A stretch of 64,000 nucleotides of DNA. It comes from Bradyrhizobium manausense (GTDB taxonomy: Bacteria > Pseudomonadota > Alphaproteobacteria > Rhizobiales > Xanthobacteraceae). Positions 7,813 through 17,825 of the stretch are shown here, one piece after another. Position 1 is the stretch's first letter. The number at the start of each line of letters is the position of its first letter. The position numbers and the translations under genes are program-made. The notes below the pieces were generated by a model that saw only the letters and a program-made list of their open reading frames with translations, searched no databases and had not been told where the DNA came from. Location: contig NZ_JAFCLG010000003.1 in the NCBI RefSeq assembly GCF_018129685.1, forward strand, positions 372,001 to 436,000, read 5' to 3'.

Positions 7813-8676
7813 TCACTTCGACGCGACAGCCGTCCCTTCCGGCGGCAAGCTCGCCAGCAACGCCTGCAGGGTCGACAATGTCGAGTGATCCGCAACACCA
7901 TCGAGCCGCGCGGGGCGGAAGTGGCGCTGGAAGGCGGTCACGACTTCCATCGTAGCTGCGTCGTACTTGCCCGATAGCGGCACGCCATAGCCATAGCGTG
8001 CGAGCGCCTGCTGCAGGCTCAGAACTTCGTCGCTGATGGTGCCTAGCATCAGGCTTTCGCCGCGCACGACAGGTGCCGGCGTCACCCAGTGACCGACGCC
8101 GGAATTGGCGAGGGAGTGCCAGGGAAATTTTTCGCCGGGATCCTTCTTGCGCGCGGGCGCAACGTCGGAATGACCGAGCACGCGCTGCGGCGTGATCTTG
8201 CGGCGGAGAATGATGCCGCGGCACAGCGCGATGACGGCTGCGATCTGGCGCAGCGGATAGTCCGGATAGCCCCAATCGTGGCCGCGATTGATGATCTCGA
8301 TCCCGATCGAGCAGGAATTGATGTCGTCCTCGCCGGCCCAGGACGAGACGCCGGCGTGCCAGGCGCGCCGCGACTCCGGCACGCATTGCACGATGCGGCC
8401 ATCCTCCAGCACGACATAATGGGCCGACACCTCGGTGCCCGCGGTGCACAGCCGCGCCAGCGCACCCTCGACGTCGGGCATGCCGGTGTAGTGCAGCAGG
8501 ATCATGTCGGGCTGCCGTCCCTTGCTGCGCTCGCCATGGTTGGGCGAGGGGATGATGTCGGAGACGATCGACGAATCCGGCTCGAACGTCCGCAGGTGCG
8601 CCGCGGTCTTGGGAACCGGGAGAACGCGTTGACGCTTCGAATCAGTTCCTGGCGGCGTGGACGAACGGGACGGCAT
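7813..8676 (-). CDS. AmpD-like N-acetylmuramoyl-L-alanine amidase with peptidoglycan-binding domain
   Basis: A 287-residue zinc amidase (amidase_2) that cleaves the bond between MurNAc (or anhydroMurNAc) and L-alanine during wall turnover. Zinc-site residues are seen in ILLHYTG (H62), LGHSDVAP (H169) and the DPGEKFPW element (D179). The C-terminal 75 residues (LQQALARYGYGVPLSGKYDAAT) are a PG-binding-1 domain. No clear signal peptide, so it is probably a cytoplasmic recycling enzyme, although a PG-binding domain is odd there. A TTG at 8709 with AGAAGGG just upstream is an alternative start. It lies next to the wall synthesis cluster, divergent from rsmH. Confidence 0.88.
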   Translation of the reverse strand: MPSRSSTPPGTDSKRQRVLPVPKTAAHLRTFEPDSSIVSDIIPSPNHGERSKGRQPDMILLHYTGMPDVEGALARLCTAGTEVSAHYVVLEDGRIVQCVPESRRAWHAGVSSWAGEDDINSCSIGIEIINRGHDWGYPDYPLRQIAAVIALCRGIILRRKITPQRVLGHSDVAPARKKDPGEKFPWHSLANSGVGHWVTPAPVVRGESLMLGTISDEVLSLQQALARYGYGVPLSGKYDAATMEVVTAFQRHFRPARLDGVADHSTLSTLQALLASLPPEGTAVASK

Positions 8677-8718
8677 AAACAACTCGGAATCGGACGAAGA
8701 GTGGAGCAAGCCCTTCTC

Positions 8719-8735
8719 TTTACTATTCCTTTACC
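8719..8735. promoter_or_regulatory. TTTACY-N5-TTTACC direct repeat
   Basis: TTTACT (8719-8724), five bases, TTTACC (8730-8735), an 11-base period. A matching repeat (TTTACC-N5-TTTACC) lies at 24810-24826 before ftsQ. It resembles a CtrA box in spacing but not exactly in sequence. It could regulate the amidase, the division cluster, or neither. Confidence 0.3.
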
Positions 8736-9104
8736 CTCCGGTCCGCGCAATCGCGCAGGTCGGTTAACGGGTGCATTTTGGGCCAGTGTGTGGATGAGGC
8801 ATCACCGTTCCCCGACCTTTTCGAGATGTAACGAGCCGATCAACGCTTTCTTAACGCTAAGCGCCGTTACTGAGAGGTGAAGAGCCGACCCGCGTCCTGA
8901 GGCGGCCAACAAGCGTTTCTGGCTCGAAATCCCATGGTTGCCCGACATATTCCGCTGGGAACACCGGGTCTGCCGCCTGGGGCCGGGCTCGGCGCATCGA
9001 CTGTACCGGGGCTTTGTCGTGGAACCGCCGCGACATGGAATTATTCGAGGCGTGATGGGCTGCTTCGCCCCCGATTTTACCTGCGCGCAAGCCAGGCGCG
9101 TCGC
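8736..9104. other. Leader region of the division cluster; no mraZ
   Basis: 369 bases before rsmH. It contains GTTAAC at 8762-8767 and several TTAAC words, all more AT-rich than the surroundings, so the main promoter of the cluster is probably here. No frame encodes a MraZ-like protein. The rsmH frame is open back to 8934, but that stretch has no similarity to RsmH. Confidence 0.5.
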
Positions 9105-10094
9105 ATGAGCGACGCGCCGCACATTCCCGTGCTTGGCCGCGAGGCCATCGCGCATCTCGCGCCGCGCGAGGGCGGCATCTATGTCGATGGCACCTTTGGC
9201 GCTGGCGGCTACACAAGCGCCATCCTCGGTGTGCCGGGAACCCGGGTGATCGCGATCGATCGCGACCGCACCGCGATCGCCGGCGGCGCCGACTTGGTTG
9301 CGCGCTCGGGCGGCCGGCTCACGCTGGTCGAAGACAGGTTTTCGAATCTCGCCGAAGTCTGCGCCGCGCAGGGTGTCGATGCCGTCGACGGCGTCGTGAT
9401 GGATGTCGGCGTCTCCTCGATGCAGCTCGACCAGGCTGGTCGCGGTTTCTCGTTCCGTCTCGACGGTCCGCTCGACATGCGCATGGGGCAGACGGGGCCG
9501 ACGGCCGCCGACGTCGTCGCGCGCGCCTCGGAAAGCGATCTCGCCGACATCATCTATCTCTTCGGCGAGGAGCGGCATTCGCGCCGCGTTGCCCGCGCCA
9601 TCGTGGCCGACAGGCAGGAGACGCCGTTCACCACCACGCGCGCGCTCGCCGATCTCGTCGGCCGCGTGGTGCGCTCCAAGCCGGGCGACATTCATCCGGC
9701 GACGCGGACGTTCCAGGCGCTGCGCATCTTCGTCAATGAAGAGCTCGAGGAGCTCCAGAGCGCGCTCACCGCCGCCGAGCGCGTGCTCAAGCCCGGCGGT
9801 CGTCTGGTCGTGGTCTCGTTCCATTCGCTGGAAGACCGCATCGTCAAGAATTTCCTCTCCGAGCGTTCAAAGACCGGCGGCGGCTCGCGGCATCTGCCGG
9901 AGGTGGCGCAGACAGCGCCGAGCTTCCAGCTGCTGACGCGGCGGCCTGTGATCGCCGGCGATGAAGAGGTTGCGCGCAATCCGCGCGCCCGGTCCGCCAA
10001 GCTGCGCGCCGCCGAGCGCACCGCGGCGCCCGCGCATCGTGACGAGGAGCCGTCGTCCTGGCCGCAGCTCTCCGACGTGATGAGGGGCGGCTAG
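9105..10094 (+). CDS. rsmH: 16S rRNA (cytosine(1402)-N(4))-methyltransferase RsmH
   Basis: A 329-residue SAM-dependent enzyme that N4-methylates C1402 in the ribosomal P site (old name MraW). It starts [14 protein letters not shown] as expected. SAM motif [11 protein letters not shown] is near residue 30, the D-x-G motif [13 protein letters not shown] near 100, PLDMRMG near 125, and the C-terminal [12 protein letters not shown] near 250. The open frame continues 57 codons upstream, but the ATG at 9105 gives the family's normal length. It is the first gene of the division cluster here, with ftsL beginning 3 bases after its stop. Confidence 0.95.
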   Translation: MSDAPHIPVLGREAIAHLAPREGGIYVDGTFGAGGYTSAILGVPGTRVIAIDRDRTAIAGGADLVARSGGRLTLVEDRFSNLAEVCAAQGVDAVDGVVMDVGVSSMQLDQAGRGFSFRLDGPLDMRMGQTGPTAADVVARASESDLADIIYLFGEERHSRRVARAIVADRQETPFTTTRALADLVGRVVRSKPGDIHPATRTFQALRIFVNEELEELQSALTAAERVLKPGGRLVVVSFHSLEDRIVKNFLSERSKTGGGSRHLPEVAQTAPSFQLLTRRPVIAGDEEVARNPRARSAKLRAAERTAAPAHRDEEPSSWPQLSDVMRGG

Positions 10095-10097
10095 CAG

Positions 10098-10490
10098 ATG
10101 CGCTTCATCCACCTTCTCGTCATCGGCGCGCTGATCTTCGCGGCCGCCTATGTCTACCGGATCAAGATGGATTCCACCGCGCGTACCGAGAAGGTGCTGC
10201 GGCTGCATGCCGAGATCCGCGAGCAGCGCGATGCGATCGCGGTGTTGCGCTCCGAATGGGCGAGGCTCGATGCGCCCTTGCGCCTGCAAGGCCTCGCCGA
10301 GCGGCATCTGCCGCTCAAGCCCGTCAACGGTACGCAATATGACTCGCTGAAGAACCTGCCGGACCGTCCGCCGCGGATGTTCAGGCCGGGCGAGCCCGAT
10401 CCGATCGGGTCCATGATCAACACCATCGAAGCCGCGAGCGATCCCGATAGCGTGACGGGCTCCGTACCTCAGCCCGAGGACAAGCAATGA
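10098..10490 (+). CDS. ftsL: Cell division protein FtsL
   Basis: A 130-residue bitopic inner-membrane protein. A membrane helix lies at about residues 4-22, followed by a periplasmic heptad region (RTEKVLRLHAEIREQRDAIAVLRSEWARL split over residues 31-59) typical of the FtsL coiled coil, and a Pro-rich C-terminal tail. FtsL bridges FtsQ/FtsB and FtsW/FtsI in the divisome. Identification rests on this layout and on its position between rsmH and ftsI, since FtsL sequences diverge strongly. Its stop overlaps the ftsI start (ATGA). Confidence 0.88.
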   Translation: MRFIHLLVIGALIFAAAYVYRIKMDSTARTEKVLRLHAEIREQRDAIAVLRSEWARLDAPLRLQGLAERHLPLKPVNGTQYDSLKNLPDRPPRMFRPGEPDPIGSMINTIEAASDPDSVTGSVPQPEDKQ

Positions 10491-12229
10491 GCGGTACGCC
10501 TCCGGCCAAACCTACCGAACCCTGGCGCCAGCGCCTGATCCGCAGCCTGCTCTACGGGCGCAACGTCGATCGCGCCGCGAAGGCGCGCGCGCGCGTAGGC
10601 CTCGCAATGCTGGCCTTTGGAACCGTCTACGCCCTGATCGGCGGCCGGCTCGTGATGTTCGCGGTCGGCGCCGACGCGCATGGAGCGCGGCGCGCCGCCG
10701 CGCAGGAGGTGGTGGCGACCGCGCGGCCCGACATCGTCGACCGCAACGGCGCGATCCTCGCGACCGACGTCAAGGCGGCCAGCATGTTCGGCGAACCGCG
10801 CCGCATCATCGACAAGGACGAGGCGATCGAGCTGCTGACCGCGACCGTGCCCGACCTCGACGAGGCAGAGGTGCGCGAGCGCCTGTCGTCGCGCAAGGGC
10901 TTCGTCTGGCTCAAGCGCGAGATCACGGCGAAGCAGCAGCAGGACATCCACAAGCTTGGCATTCCCGGCATCGGCTTCCTGCGCGAGAACAAGCGCGTCT
11001 ATCCGACCGGCAACGAGGTCGCCCACCTCATTGGTCTGGTCAACATCGACAACCAGGGCATCGCCGGCATGGAGAAGTGGCTCGACAATCAGGGCCTCGC
11101 CGATCTCCATCGCGCCGGCTTTGCCATCGACCGGCTGCAGAAGCCGATCGAGCTGTCGGTCGATCTGCGCGTCGAGCATGCGCTGCGTGACGAGCTCTTG
11201 AAGGCCAAGGAAAAGTTTCACACCAAGGCGGCCTCCGGCCTCGTGACCAACGTCAACACCGGCGAGATCATCGCGATGGTCTCGGTGCCCGATTTCGATC
11301 CGAACAATCCGAAGGAAGCGCACGACCCCGACCGCATCAACCGCCTGACCACCGGCGTCTACGAGATGGGCTCGACCTTCAAGGCGTTCACGCTTGCGAT
11401 GGCGCTCGACACCGGCAAGTACGGCCTCGATTCGCTGTGGGATGCGCGCGGGCCGCTGCACTACGGCAAGTTCGCGATCCATGACGACGAGCCGAAGGGC
11501 CGCTTCCTGAATATGAAAGAGGTGTTCACCTTCTCCTCCAACGTCGGTGCGGCGCGGATCGCGCTGTCGCAGGGCGTGGAGGCGCACAAGGCGTTCCTGC
11601 GCAAGATGGGGCAGACGGAGCGGCTGCGCACCGAGCTTCCGGAGAGCGCCTCGCCGATCCTGCCGCGCCGCTGGAGCGATCTGAACACCATTACCATCGC
11701 CTTCGGCCACGGCATGGCGGTCGCGCCGCTGCAGGCCGTGATGGGGGTCAGCGCGCTTGCGAACGGTGGACTTCTGATTCCGCCGACCTTCCTCAAGCGC
11801 TCCGAGGACGAGGCGCGGGCGATCGCCAAGCGCGTGATCAAGCCCGAGACGTCGGACAAGATGCGGTTCCTGATGCGACTGAACGCGGAGATCGGCACCG
11901 CCAAGAAGGCGAATGTTCCCGGTTATTATATCGGCGGCAAGACCGGCACCGCCGAAAAGGTGATCAACGGCCGCTATGCCAAGAAGAAGGTGCTGACCGC
12001 GTTCACCGCGATCCTGCCGGCTGACAAGCCGAAATACCAGCTCCTGATTATGCTCGACGAGCCGCAGCCGCTGAAGGAAACCTACGGCTTCATCACCTCG
12101 GGCTGGAACGCCGTTCCGACCGCGGGCAACGTCATTACCCGTATCGGACCGCTTCTCGGCATCGAGCCCCGCTACGACCTGCCGCCCGCGGACCGCCTTA
12201 TTCTTGCGACATCCAGGACAACCCAGTAA
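10487..12229 (+). CDS. ftsI: Peptidoglycan D,D-transpeptidase FtsI (PBP3)
   Basis: A 580-residue class B penicillin-binding protein that cross-links septal peptidoglycan. A membrane anchor is at about residues 38-58, then the pedestal domain (ARPDIVDRNGAILATD), then the transpeptidase domain with the three active-site motifs: SxxK at S296-K299 (MGSTFKAF), SxN at 350-352 (FSSNVGAA) and KTG at 485-487 (GGKTGTAEK). It starts with an ATGA overlap with ftsL. It acts with FtsW in the periplasm at the division site. Confidence 0.96.
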   Translation: MSGTPPAKPTEPWRQRLIRSLLYGRNVDRAAKARARVGLAMLAFGTVYALIGGRLVMFAVGADAHGARRAAAQEVVATARPDIVDRNGAILATDVKAASMFGEPRRIIDKDEAIELLTATVPDLDEAEVRERLSSRKGFVWLKREITAKQQQDIHKLGIPGIGFLRENKRVYPTGNEVAHLIGLVNIDNQGIAGMEKWLDNQGLADLHRAGFAIDRLQKPIELSVDLRVEHALRDELLKAKEKFHTKAASGLVTNVNTGEIIAMVSVPDFDPNNPKEAHDPDRINRLTTGVYEMGSTFKAFTLAMALDTGKYGLDSLWDARGPLHYGKFAIHDDEPKGRFLNMKEVFTFSSNVGAARIALSQGVEAHKAFLRKMGQTERLRTELPESASPILPRRWSDLNTITIAFGHGMAVAPLQAVMGVSALANGGLLIPPTFLKRSEDEARAIAKRVIKPETSDKMRFLMRLNAEIGTAKKANVPGYYIGGKTGTAEKVINGRYAKKKVLTAFTAILPADKPKYQLLIMLDEPQPLKETYGFITSGWNAVPTAGNVITRIGPLLGIEPRYDLPPADRLILATSRTTQ

Positions 12230-12306
12230 TCAATCGGGTGGGCCGTAGTCGCTGCTGAGTCGGGGATTTCCCTCTGGATTCGGCCGGACACGGCGACTGG
12301 AAGACC

Positions 12307-13779
12307 ATGAAGCTGCGTGATCTCTTAGTCCAGGACGTTTTGGGCAATGATGCCGCGCTCGAGCCCGCAATTACTGCGCTCGAGGTAACAGGCATTGCCC
12401 TCGACAGCCGCGTGGTCAAGCCGGGCGATCTCTTCTTCGCACTCGCCGGCAGCAAGACCGACGGTGCGCGCTTCATCGACGCGGCCATTGCGGCCGGTGC
12501 GGTCGCCGTGGTCGGAGATCATGCCCCCGATGGCTGCAAGGTGCCGTTCGTCGCCGTCGACAATCCGCGCCGCGCGCTGGCGCTCGCTGCGGCACGATTT
12601 TTCCCGGGCCAGCCTGCGACGATCGCCGCGGTCACCGGAACCAGCGGCAAGACTTCGGTGGCCGCTTTCACGCGCCAGATCTGGGAGCGGCTCGGCCATG
12701 CCTCGGCCAGCATCGGCACCATCGGTCTCGTCTCATCAAAGCGCACCGTCTATGGCTCGCTGACCACGCCTGATCCGATCGCGCTGCACCGGCAGCTCGA
12801 CGAGATCGCGCGCGAGGGCGTCACGCATCTTGCGTTCGAGGCGTCGTCCCACGGCCTCGATCAATATCGTCTCGATGGCGTGCGCGTTGCCGCCGGCGGC
12901 TTCACCAATCTCACGCGCGACCACATGGATTACCATCCGACCGTCGCGCATTACCTCGCGGCAAAACTCCGGCTGTTCCGCGAGCTCGTGCCGCCGGGCG
13001 GTGCCGCGGTGATCTCCGCCGATCATGAGTGCTCGACCGAGGCGATCGAGGCCGCGACCTCGCGCGGCCTGCGCGTGATAGCGGTCGGCTCCAAAGGGGA
13101 CGGGGCGGGCGAGGGCATTCGGCTTTCCGGCGCCGCGGTCGACGGTTTCTCGCAGGTCCTTGAGCTCGAACATTGCGGCAGGCGCACCACGGTCCGGCTG
13201 CCGCTGGTCGGCGAATTCCAGATCGAGAACGCGTTGGTCGCGGCCGGCCTCGCCATCGGGACCGGCAGCGATGCCACCGATGTGTTCGCAAGTCTCGAAC
13301 ATCTCGAAGGCGCCAAGGGCCGGCTCGAGCGCGTCGGCGAGCGCAACGGCGCGCCTGTGTTCGTCGACTACGCGCACAAGCCCGATGCGCTGGCGAAGGC
13401 GCTGCAGGCGCTGCGGCCCTACGCCAAACGAAGGCTGATCGTCGTGTTCGGCGCCGGCGGCGATCGCGATGCCGGCAAGCGTCCGATCATGGGCGAGATC
13501 GCGGCGGAGAATGCCGATGGGATCATCATCACCGACGACAATCCGCGCAGCGAGAAGCCGGAGTCCATTCGTGCCGCGATTCTCGCCACCGCCAGGGGCG
13601 CGCGCGAGATCGGCGACCGTGCGGCCGCGATCCGCGCTGCGATCGAGGAGCTGGAAGAGGGCGATGCGCTGCTGATCGCCGGCAAGGGCCACGAGACCGG
13701 GCAGATCGTCGGCGGCGAGGTCCTGCCGTTCAGTGATCACGAAGCGGTTGCCGCCGCGTTAGCAGCGAGGGGCGCATGA
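12307..13779 (+). CDS. murE: UDP-MurNAc-L-Ala-D-Glu:meso-DAP ligase MurE
   Basis: A 490-residue cytoplasmic Mur ligase adding the third residue of the stem peptide. The ATP loop GTSGKTS is at residues 111-117, followed by TTPDPIALHRQLDE and the carbamoyl-lysine region. The substrate motif DNPR at residues 411-414 marks a meso-diaminopimelate enzyme rather than a lysine one, as expected for a Gram-negative. It is 77 bp downstream of ftsI and overlaps murF by ATGA. Confidence 0.96.
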   Translation: MKLRDLLVQDVLGNDAALEPAITALEVTGIALDSRVVKPGDLFFALAGSKTDGARFIDAAIAAGAVAVVGDHAPDGCKVPFVAVDNPRRALALAAARFFPGQPATIAAVTGTSGKTSVAAFTRQIWERLGHASASIGTIGLVSSKRTVYGSLTTPDPIALHRQLDEIAREGVTHLAFEASSHGLDQYRLDGVRVAAGGFTNLTRDHMDYHPTVAHYLAAKLRLFRELVPPGGAAVISADHECSTEAIEAATSRGLRVIAVGSKGDGAGEGIRLSGAAVDGFSQVLELEHCGRRTTVRLPLVGEFQIENALVAAGLAIGTGSDATDVFASLEHLEGAKGRLERVGERNGAPVFVDYAHKPDALAKALQALRPYAKRRLIVVFGAGGDRDAGKRPIMGEIAAENADGIIITDDNPRSEKPESIRAAILATARGAREIGDRAAAIRAAIEELEEGDALLIAGKGHETGQIVGGEVLPFSDHEAVAAALAARGA

Positions 13780-15155
13780 GCGGGCCATTATGGACGGTTG
13801 CCGAGGTGGCGCGTGCACTGGGCGCAACAGGATCGTTCCCGGATGCCCCGATCGATTTCGTCACCCAGGACAGCCGCCTGGTGAAGCCGGGCAGCCTGTT
13901 CGTGGCGCTATCGGGCACGCCGAGCGGCGGTTTCATCTCCGCCTTCGCCAGCGCGCGCGACGGCTGGGAGTTCGCGGACAAGGCGGAGGCATCCGGCGCG
14001 GCCGCGATGATCGTGCCGCACGAGATCGCGGGCATCCGCATTCCACAGATCGTCGTGAAGGACACGCTGATCGACGGCCTCTGGGGCCTCGCCCGCGCCG
14101 CGCGCGCGCGTTTCAAGGGCCCGGTGATCGGATTGACGGGCAGCGCGGGCAAGACCAGCACGAAGGAATTCCTGGCGGCCTATCCCAATGCCTATGCCAG
14201 CCCCTCGAGCTTCAACAATTTCTGGGGCGTGCCGCTGACGCTGTGCAATGCCCGGCCCGATGCCAGCCTCTGGGTCGTCGAGATGGGCATGAACCAGCCG
14301 GGCGAGATCGCGCGGCTGAGCGAATTGACGCGGCCGACCGTCGCGCTCGTCGTCAACGTCCAGCCGGTGCATCTGGAAAAGCTCGGCTCGCTCGATGCGA
14401 TCAGACGCGAGAAGGTGTCGATCGCGCTCGGACTGCCCGAGGGCGGCGTGCTGGTGCTGCCATCAGGCATCAAGGCGCCGGACTGGAAGGGCAAGGTGGT
14501 GCGCTTCGGCGAGAAGGCCGAGGTGCATGAGGTCGCGCATGCCCCGCATGGCGAGAGCTGGCAGGTCGTGGCCGCGATCGGCAAGAAGGAGATCGCCTTC
14601 AGCCTGACGCCGGGCGCGCCGCACCGCGTGCAGAATGCGCTCGCCGCGCTGGCGTCCGTCCATGCCGCGCATCTCGATGTCGCGACGCTCGCGATCAAGC
14701 TCGACCGCGTCGGCATCATGACCGGTCGCGGTGTGGAGCAGGCGGCCGGCGGCGTCACCGTGATCGACGACAGCTTCAACGGCAATCCGGCGAGCATTGC
14801 CGCCGCGCTGCAAAGCCTGCAGGCGCGCAACGTCACAGGCGGCCGCCGCATCGCGGTGCTCGGCGACATGCTGGAACTGGGTGACGATGCGCCGGGCTAT
14901 CACACCGGCCTTGCCAAGCATCTCGACGGCATCGACGGCATCTATTGCGTCGGGCCGCTGATGCGTCACCTCTACGACGTGCTTCCCGCCGGCAAGGGCC
15001 TCGGCTGGCACGACGATCCTGCGACGCTGAAAGCCGGCGAGGTCGCCAGCCTGCTGAAGGCAGGCGATGTCGTGGTTGTCAAGGGCAGCAAGAAGATGTT
15101 TTGGGTCAACAAGTTTGTCCCGGGCCTAGTGGCCGCCTTGCAGGCAAAGGCGTAA
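13776..15155 (+). CDS. murF: UDP-MurNAc-tripeptide:D-Ala-D-Ala ligase MurF
   Basis: A 459-residue cytoplasmic Mur ligase that adds D-Ala-D-Ala to finish the UDP-MurNAc-pentapeptide. The N-terminal substrate domain shows FVTQDSRLVKPGSLFVAL; the ATP loop GSAGKTS is at residues 122-128, followed by SFNNFWGVPLTL and the C-terminal DDSFNGNPASIAAAL, all family hallmarks. Start by ATGA overlap with murE. A 161 bp gap separates it from mraY. Confidence 0.96.
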   Translation: MSGPLWTVAEVARALGATGSFPDAPIDFVTQDSRLVKPGSLFVALSGTPSGGFISAFASARDGWEFADKAEASGAAAMIVPHEIAGIRIPQIVVKDTLIDGLWGLARAARARFKGPVIGLTGSAGKTSTKEFLAAYPNAYASPSSFNNFWGVPLTLCNARPDASLWVVEMGMNQPGEIARLSELTRPTVALVVNVQPVHLEKLGSLDAIRREKVSIALGLPEGGVLVLPSGIKAPDWKGKVVRFGEKAEVHEVAHAPHGESWQVVAAIGKKEIAFSLTPGAPHRVQNALAALASVHAAHLDVATLAIKLDRVGIMTGRGVEQAAGGVTVIDDSFNGNPASIAAALQSLQARNVTGGRRIAVLGDMLELGDDAPGYHTGLAKHLDGIDGIYCVGPLMRHLYDVLPAGKGLGWHDDPATLKAGEVASLLKAGDVVVVKGSKKMFWVNKFVPGLVAALQAKA

Positions 15156-15316
15156 ACTGCTTGGAAGGCGCAGTTCCCGAATCCCGCCCCTTGCGGCGCG
15201 CCGTCGTCCGGTTTCTCCAGGGTCGCCCGACCCACGATGAAGATCAGCGAAGGGGCGTGAGACACGTCGAGGCCATCGCGAATGTCATGCGCGAAAGGCG
15301 CCATAGGACCGACTGA

Positions 15317-16420
15317 ATGTTTTACTGGCTGATCGAGCTCTCCAACACATTTCCGGGTTTCGGTGCAGTGCGCACCGTTTTGAACGTCTTCCGCTACATC
15401 ACCTTCCGCACCGGCGGGGCCATCGTCACCGGCGCGCTGTTCGTGTTCCTGTTCGGGCCCTGGATCATCGACCATTTGCGTATCCGGCAGGGCAAGGGCC
15501 AGCCGATCCGCACCGACGGTCCGCAATCGCATCTGGCCAAGAAGGGCACGCCCACCATGGGCGGGCTGATGATCCTGTCCGGCCTCACGGTCGGCACGGT
15601 GCTGTGGTGCAATCCGCTCAATCCCTATGTCTGGATCGTGCTTGCGGTGACGCTCGGCTTCGGCTTCGTCGGCTTCTACGACGATTACCTCAAGGTGACC
15701 AAGCAGACCACGAGCGGGTTCGGCGGCAAGCTGCGCCTTCTGATCGAGGCCATCATCGCGCTGGTCGCCTGCTATGCGCTGGTGCGGTTGAACCGCGATC
15801 CCGCCTCGACCGCGCTGACGATCCCCTTCCTCAAGGACACCGTGCTGCATTTCGGCTGGTTCTTCGTCGTATTCGGCGCCTTCGTCATCGTCGGTGCCGG
15901 CAATGCGGTGAACCTCACCGACGGTCTCGACGGCCTCGCCATCGTCCCGGTGATGATCGCGACCGCGAGCTTTGCGATGATCGCCTATCTCGCCGGCAAC
16001 GCGGTGTTCGCCGACTATCTCCAGATCAAATACGTCGCGGGCACCGGCGAACTCGCCGTGCTCTGCGGCGCGCTGTTGGGAGCAGGGCTCGGTTTTCTCT
16101 GGTTCAATGCCCCACCAGCTTCGATCTTCATGGGCGACACCGGCTCGCTCGCGCTCGGCGGCATGCTGGGCTCGATCGCGGTCGCGGTGAAGCACGAGAT
16201 CGTGCTCGCCGTGATCGGCGGCCTGTTCGTGCTGGAGGCGGTCTCGGTGATCGTGCAGGTGGTGTCGTTCAAGCTGACGGGCAAGCGCATCTTCCGCATG
16301 GCGCCGATCCACCACCATTTCGAGCAGCTCGGCTGGACCGAGCCACAGATCGTGATCCGCTTCTGGATCATCTCGGTGATGCTGGCGCTCGCCGGCCTGT
16401 CCACGCTGAAGCTGCGGTGA
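15317..16420 (+). CDS. mraY: Phospho-MurNAc-pentapeptide transferase MraY
   Basis: A 367-residue multi-pass inner-membrane enzyme making lipid I from UDP-MurNAc-pentapeptide and undecaprenyl phosphate. About ten membrane helices are visible. Catalytic aspartates are in GFYDDYLKV and NLTDGLDGL, and the conserved loop HHHFEQLGW is near residue 334. KKGTPTMGG is also typical. Preceded by a 161 bp gap and followed by murD after 7 bases. Confidence 0.96.
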   Translation: MFYWLIELSNTFPGFGAVRTVLNVFRYITFRTGGAIVTGALFVFLFGPWIIDHLRIRQGKGQPIRTDGPQSHLAKKGTPTMGGLMILSGLTVGTVLWCNPLNPYVWIVLAVTLGFGFVGFYDDYLKVTKQTTSGFGGKLRLLIEAIIALVACYALVRLNRDPASTALTIPFLKDTVLHFGWFFVVFGAFVIVGAGNAVNLTDGLDGLAIVPVMIATASFAMIAYLAGNAVFADYLQIKYVAGTGELAVLCGALLGAGLGFLWFNAPPASIFMGDTGSLALGGMLGSIAVAVKHEIVLAVIGGLFVLEAVSVIVQVVSFKLTGKRIFRMAPIHHHFEQLGWTEPQIVIRFWIISVMLALAGLSTLKLR

Positions 16421-16427
16421 TCGATCG

Positions 16428-17825
16428 ATGATCCCGGTCACCTCCTTTGCCGGCAAGACGGTCGCGGTGTTCGGCCTCGGCGGTTCGGGACTTGCCTCCT
16501 GCCACGCGCTGAAAGCGGGCGGCGCCGAGGTGATCGCCGCCGATGACAATACCGAGAACGTCGCCAAGGCGGTGCAGGCCGGCTTCATCAGCGCCGATCT
16601 GCGCAACGTCTCCTGGGCGAATTTCGCGGCGCTCGTGCTCGCGCCGGGCGTGCCGCTCACCCATCCGGTGCCGCACTGGAGCGTGCTGAAGGCGCGCGAG
16701 GCTGAGGTCGAGGTGATCGGCGACATCGAGCTGTTCTGCCGCGAGCGGCGGCGGCACGCGCCCGACGCGCCGTTCGTGGCCATCACCGGCACCAATGGCA
16801 AATCGACCACGACGGCGCTGATCGCGCATCTGACGAAAGTTGCCGGCTACGACACCCAGATGGGCGGCAATATCGGCACCGCGATCCTGTCGCTGGAGCC
16901 GCCCGGAATGGGCCGCGTCCACGTGATCGAGATGTCGTCCTACCAGATCGACCTCACGCCCTCGCTCGATCCGTCCGTCGGTATCCTGCTCAATGTCAGC
17001 GAGGATCACCTCGATCGCCACGGCACGATCGAGCACTACGCGGCAGTGAAAGAGCGCCTCGTTGCGGCCGTGCAGGCCGGCGGCACTTCCATAGTCGGCG
17101 TCGACGACGGCTATTGCCGCGACATCGCCGACCGGCTCGATCGTGCCGGCAGGAATGTGGTGCGCATCTCCGTCAGGAATCCGCTGGCGTCAGGCATCCA
17201 TGTCGAGCACGGCACCATCGTGCGCACCTCGGGCGGCGCCCGCAGCGAGATCGCCACGCTCGGCGGCATCGGTTCGCTGCGCGGTCTGCACAATGCGCAG
17301 AATGCCGCGTGCGCCGCTGCGGCCGCGCTTGCGATGGGCATCAGCCTCGATGTGCTGCAGAACGGCCTGCGCAGTTTTCCCGGCCTGGCGCATCGCATGG
17401 AGCAGGTCGGCCGCCGCGGCAACGTGCTGTTCGTGAACGATTCCAAGGGCACCAATGCGGATGCCACCGCGCATGCGCTGTCGTCCTTCGCCGACATCTT
17501 CTGGATCGCCGGCGGCAAGCCCAAGGCGGGCGGCATCACCAGCCTGTCCGGCTTTTTCCCCCGCATCCGCAAGGCCTATCTGATCGGCGAGGCGGCGCAG
17601 GAATTTTCGGGAACGCTCGGCACCGTCGCGCACGAGATCAGCCAGACCCTTGATGTCGCGGTCGAGCACGCTGCGCGCGATGCGGAAGCATCGGGCTTGA
17701 AGGACCCGGTGGTGCTGCTGTCGCCGGCCTGCGCGTCCTTTGACCAGTACCGCAATTTCGAGATCCGCGGCACCAGGTTCCGCGAACTGGTGCAGGCGCT
17801 GCCGGGCGTGAAGCCGGTGGTGTGA
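16428..17825 (+). CDS. murD: UDP-MurNAc-L-Ala:D-Glu ligase MurD
   Basis: A 465-residue cytoplasmic Mur ligase adding D-glutamate. The N-terminal Rossmann motif [11 protein letters not shown] binds UDP-MurNAc, and the ATP loop GTNGKSTTT is near residue 125. [12 protein letters not shown] and the C-terminal [10 protein letters not shown] and [18 protein letters not shown] motifs are diagnostic. Its stop overlaps the GTG of the next small gene. Confidence 0.96.
   Translation: MIPVTSFAGKTVAVFGLGGSGLASCHALKAGGAEVIAADDNTENVAKAVQAGFISADLRNVSWANFAALVLAPGVPLTHPVPHWSVLKAREAEVEVIGDIELFCRERRRHAPDAPFVAITGTNGKSTTTALIAHLTKVAGYDTQMGGNIGTAILSLEPPGMGRVHVIEMSSYQIDLTPSLDPSVGILLNVSEDHLDRHGTIEHYAAVKERLVAAVQAGGTSIVGVDDGYCRDIADRLDRAGRNVVRISVRNPLASGIHVEHGTIVRTSGGARSEIATLGGIGSLRGLHNAQNAACAAAAALAMGISLDVLQNGLRSFPGLAHRMEQVGRRGNVLFVNDSKGTNADATAHALSSFADIFWIAGGKPKAGGITSLSGFFPRIRKAYLIGEAAQEFSGTLGTVAHEISQTLDVAVEHAARDAEASGLKDPVVLLSPACASFDQYRNFEIRGTRFRELVQALPGVKPVV

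Noticed and set aside
8955..8990. GGG-rich words that might be MraZ boxes (TGGGA, CGGGT, TGGGG)
   Set aside because: The spacing is not the regular 10-base period of MraZ boxes, and no mraZ gene is present here.
8934..9104. In-frame 57-codon extension of RsmH from ATG 8934
   Set aside because: No resemblance to RsmH proteins; composition unlike coding DNA; the ATG at 9105 gives the normal length.
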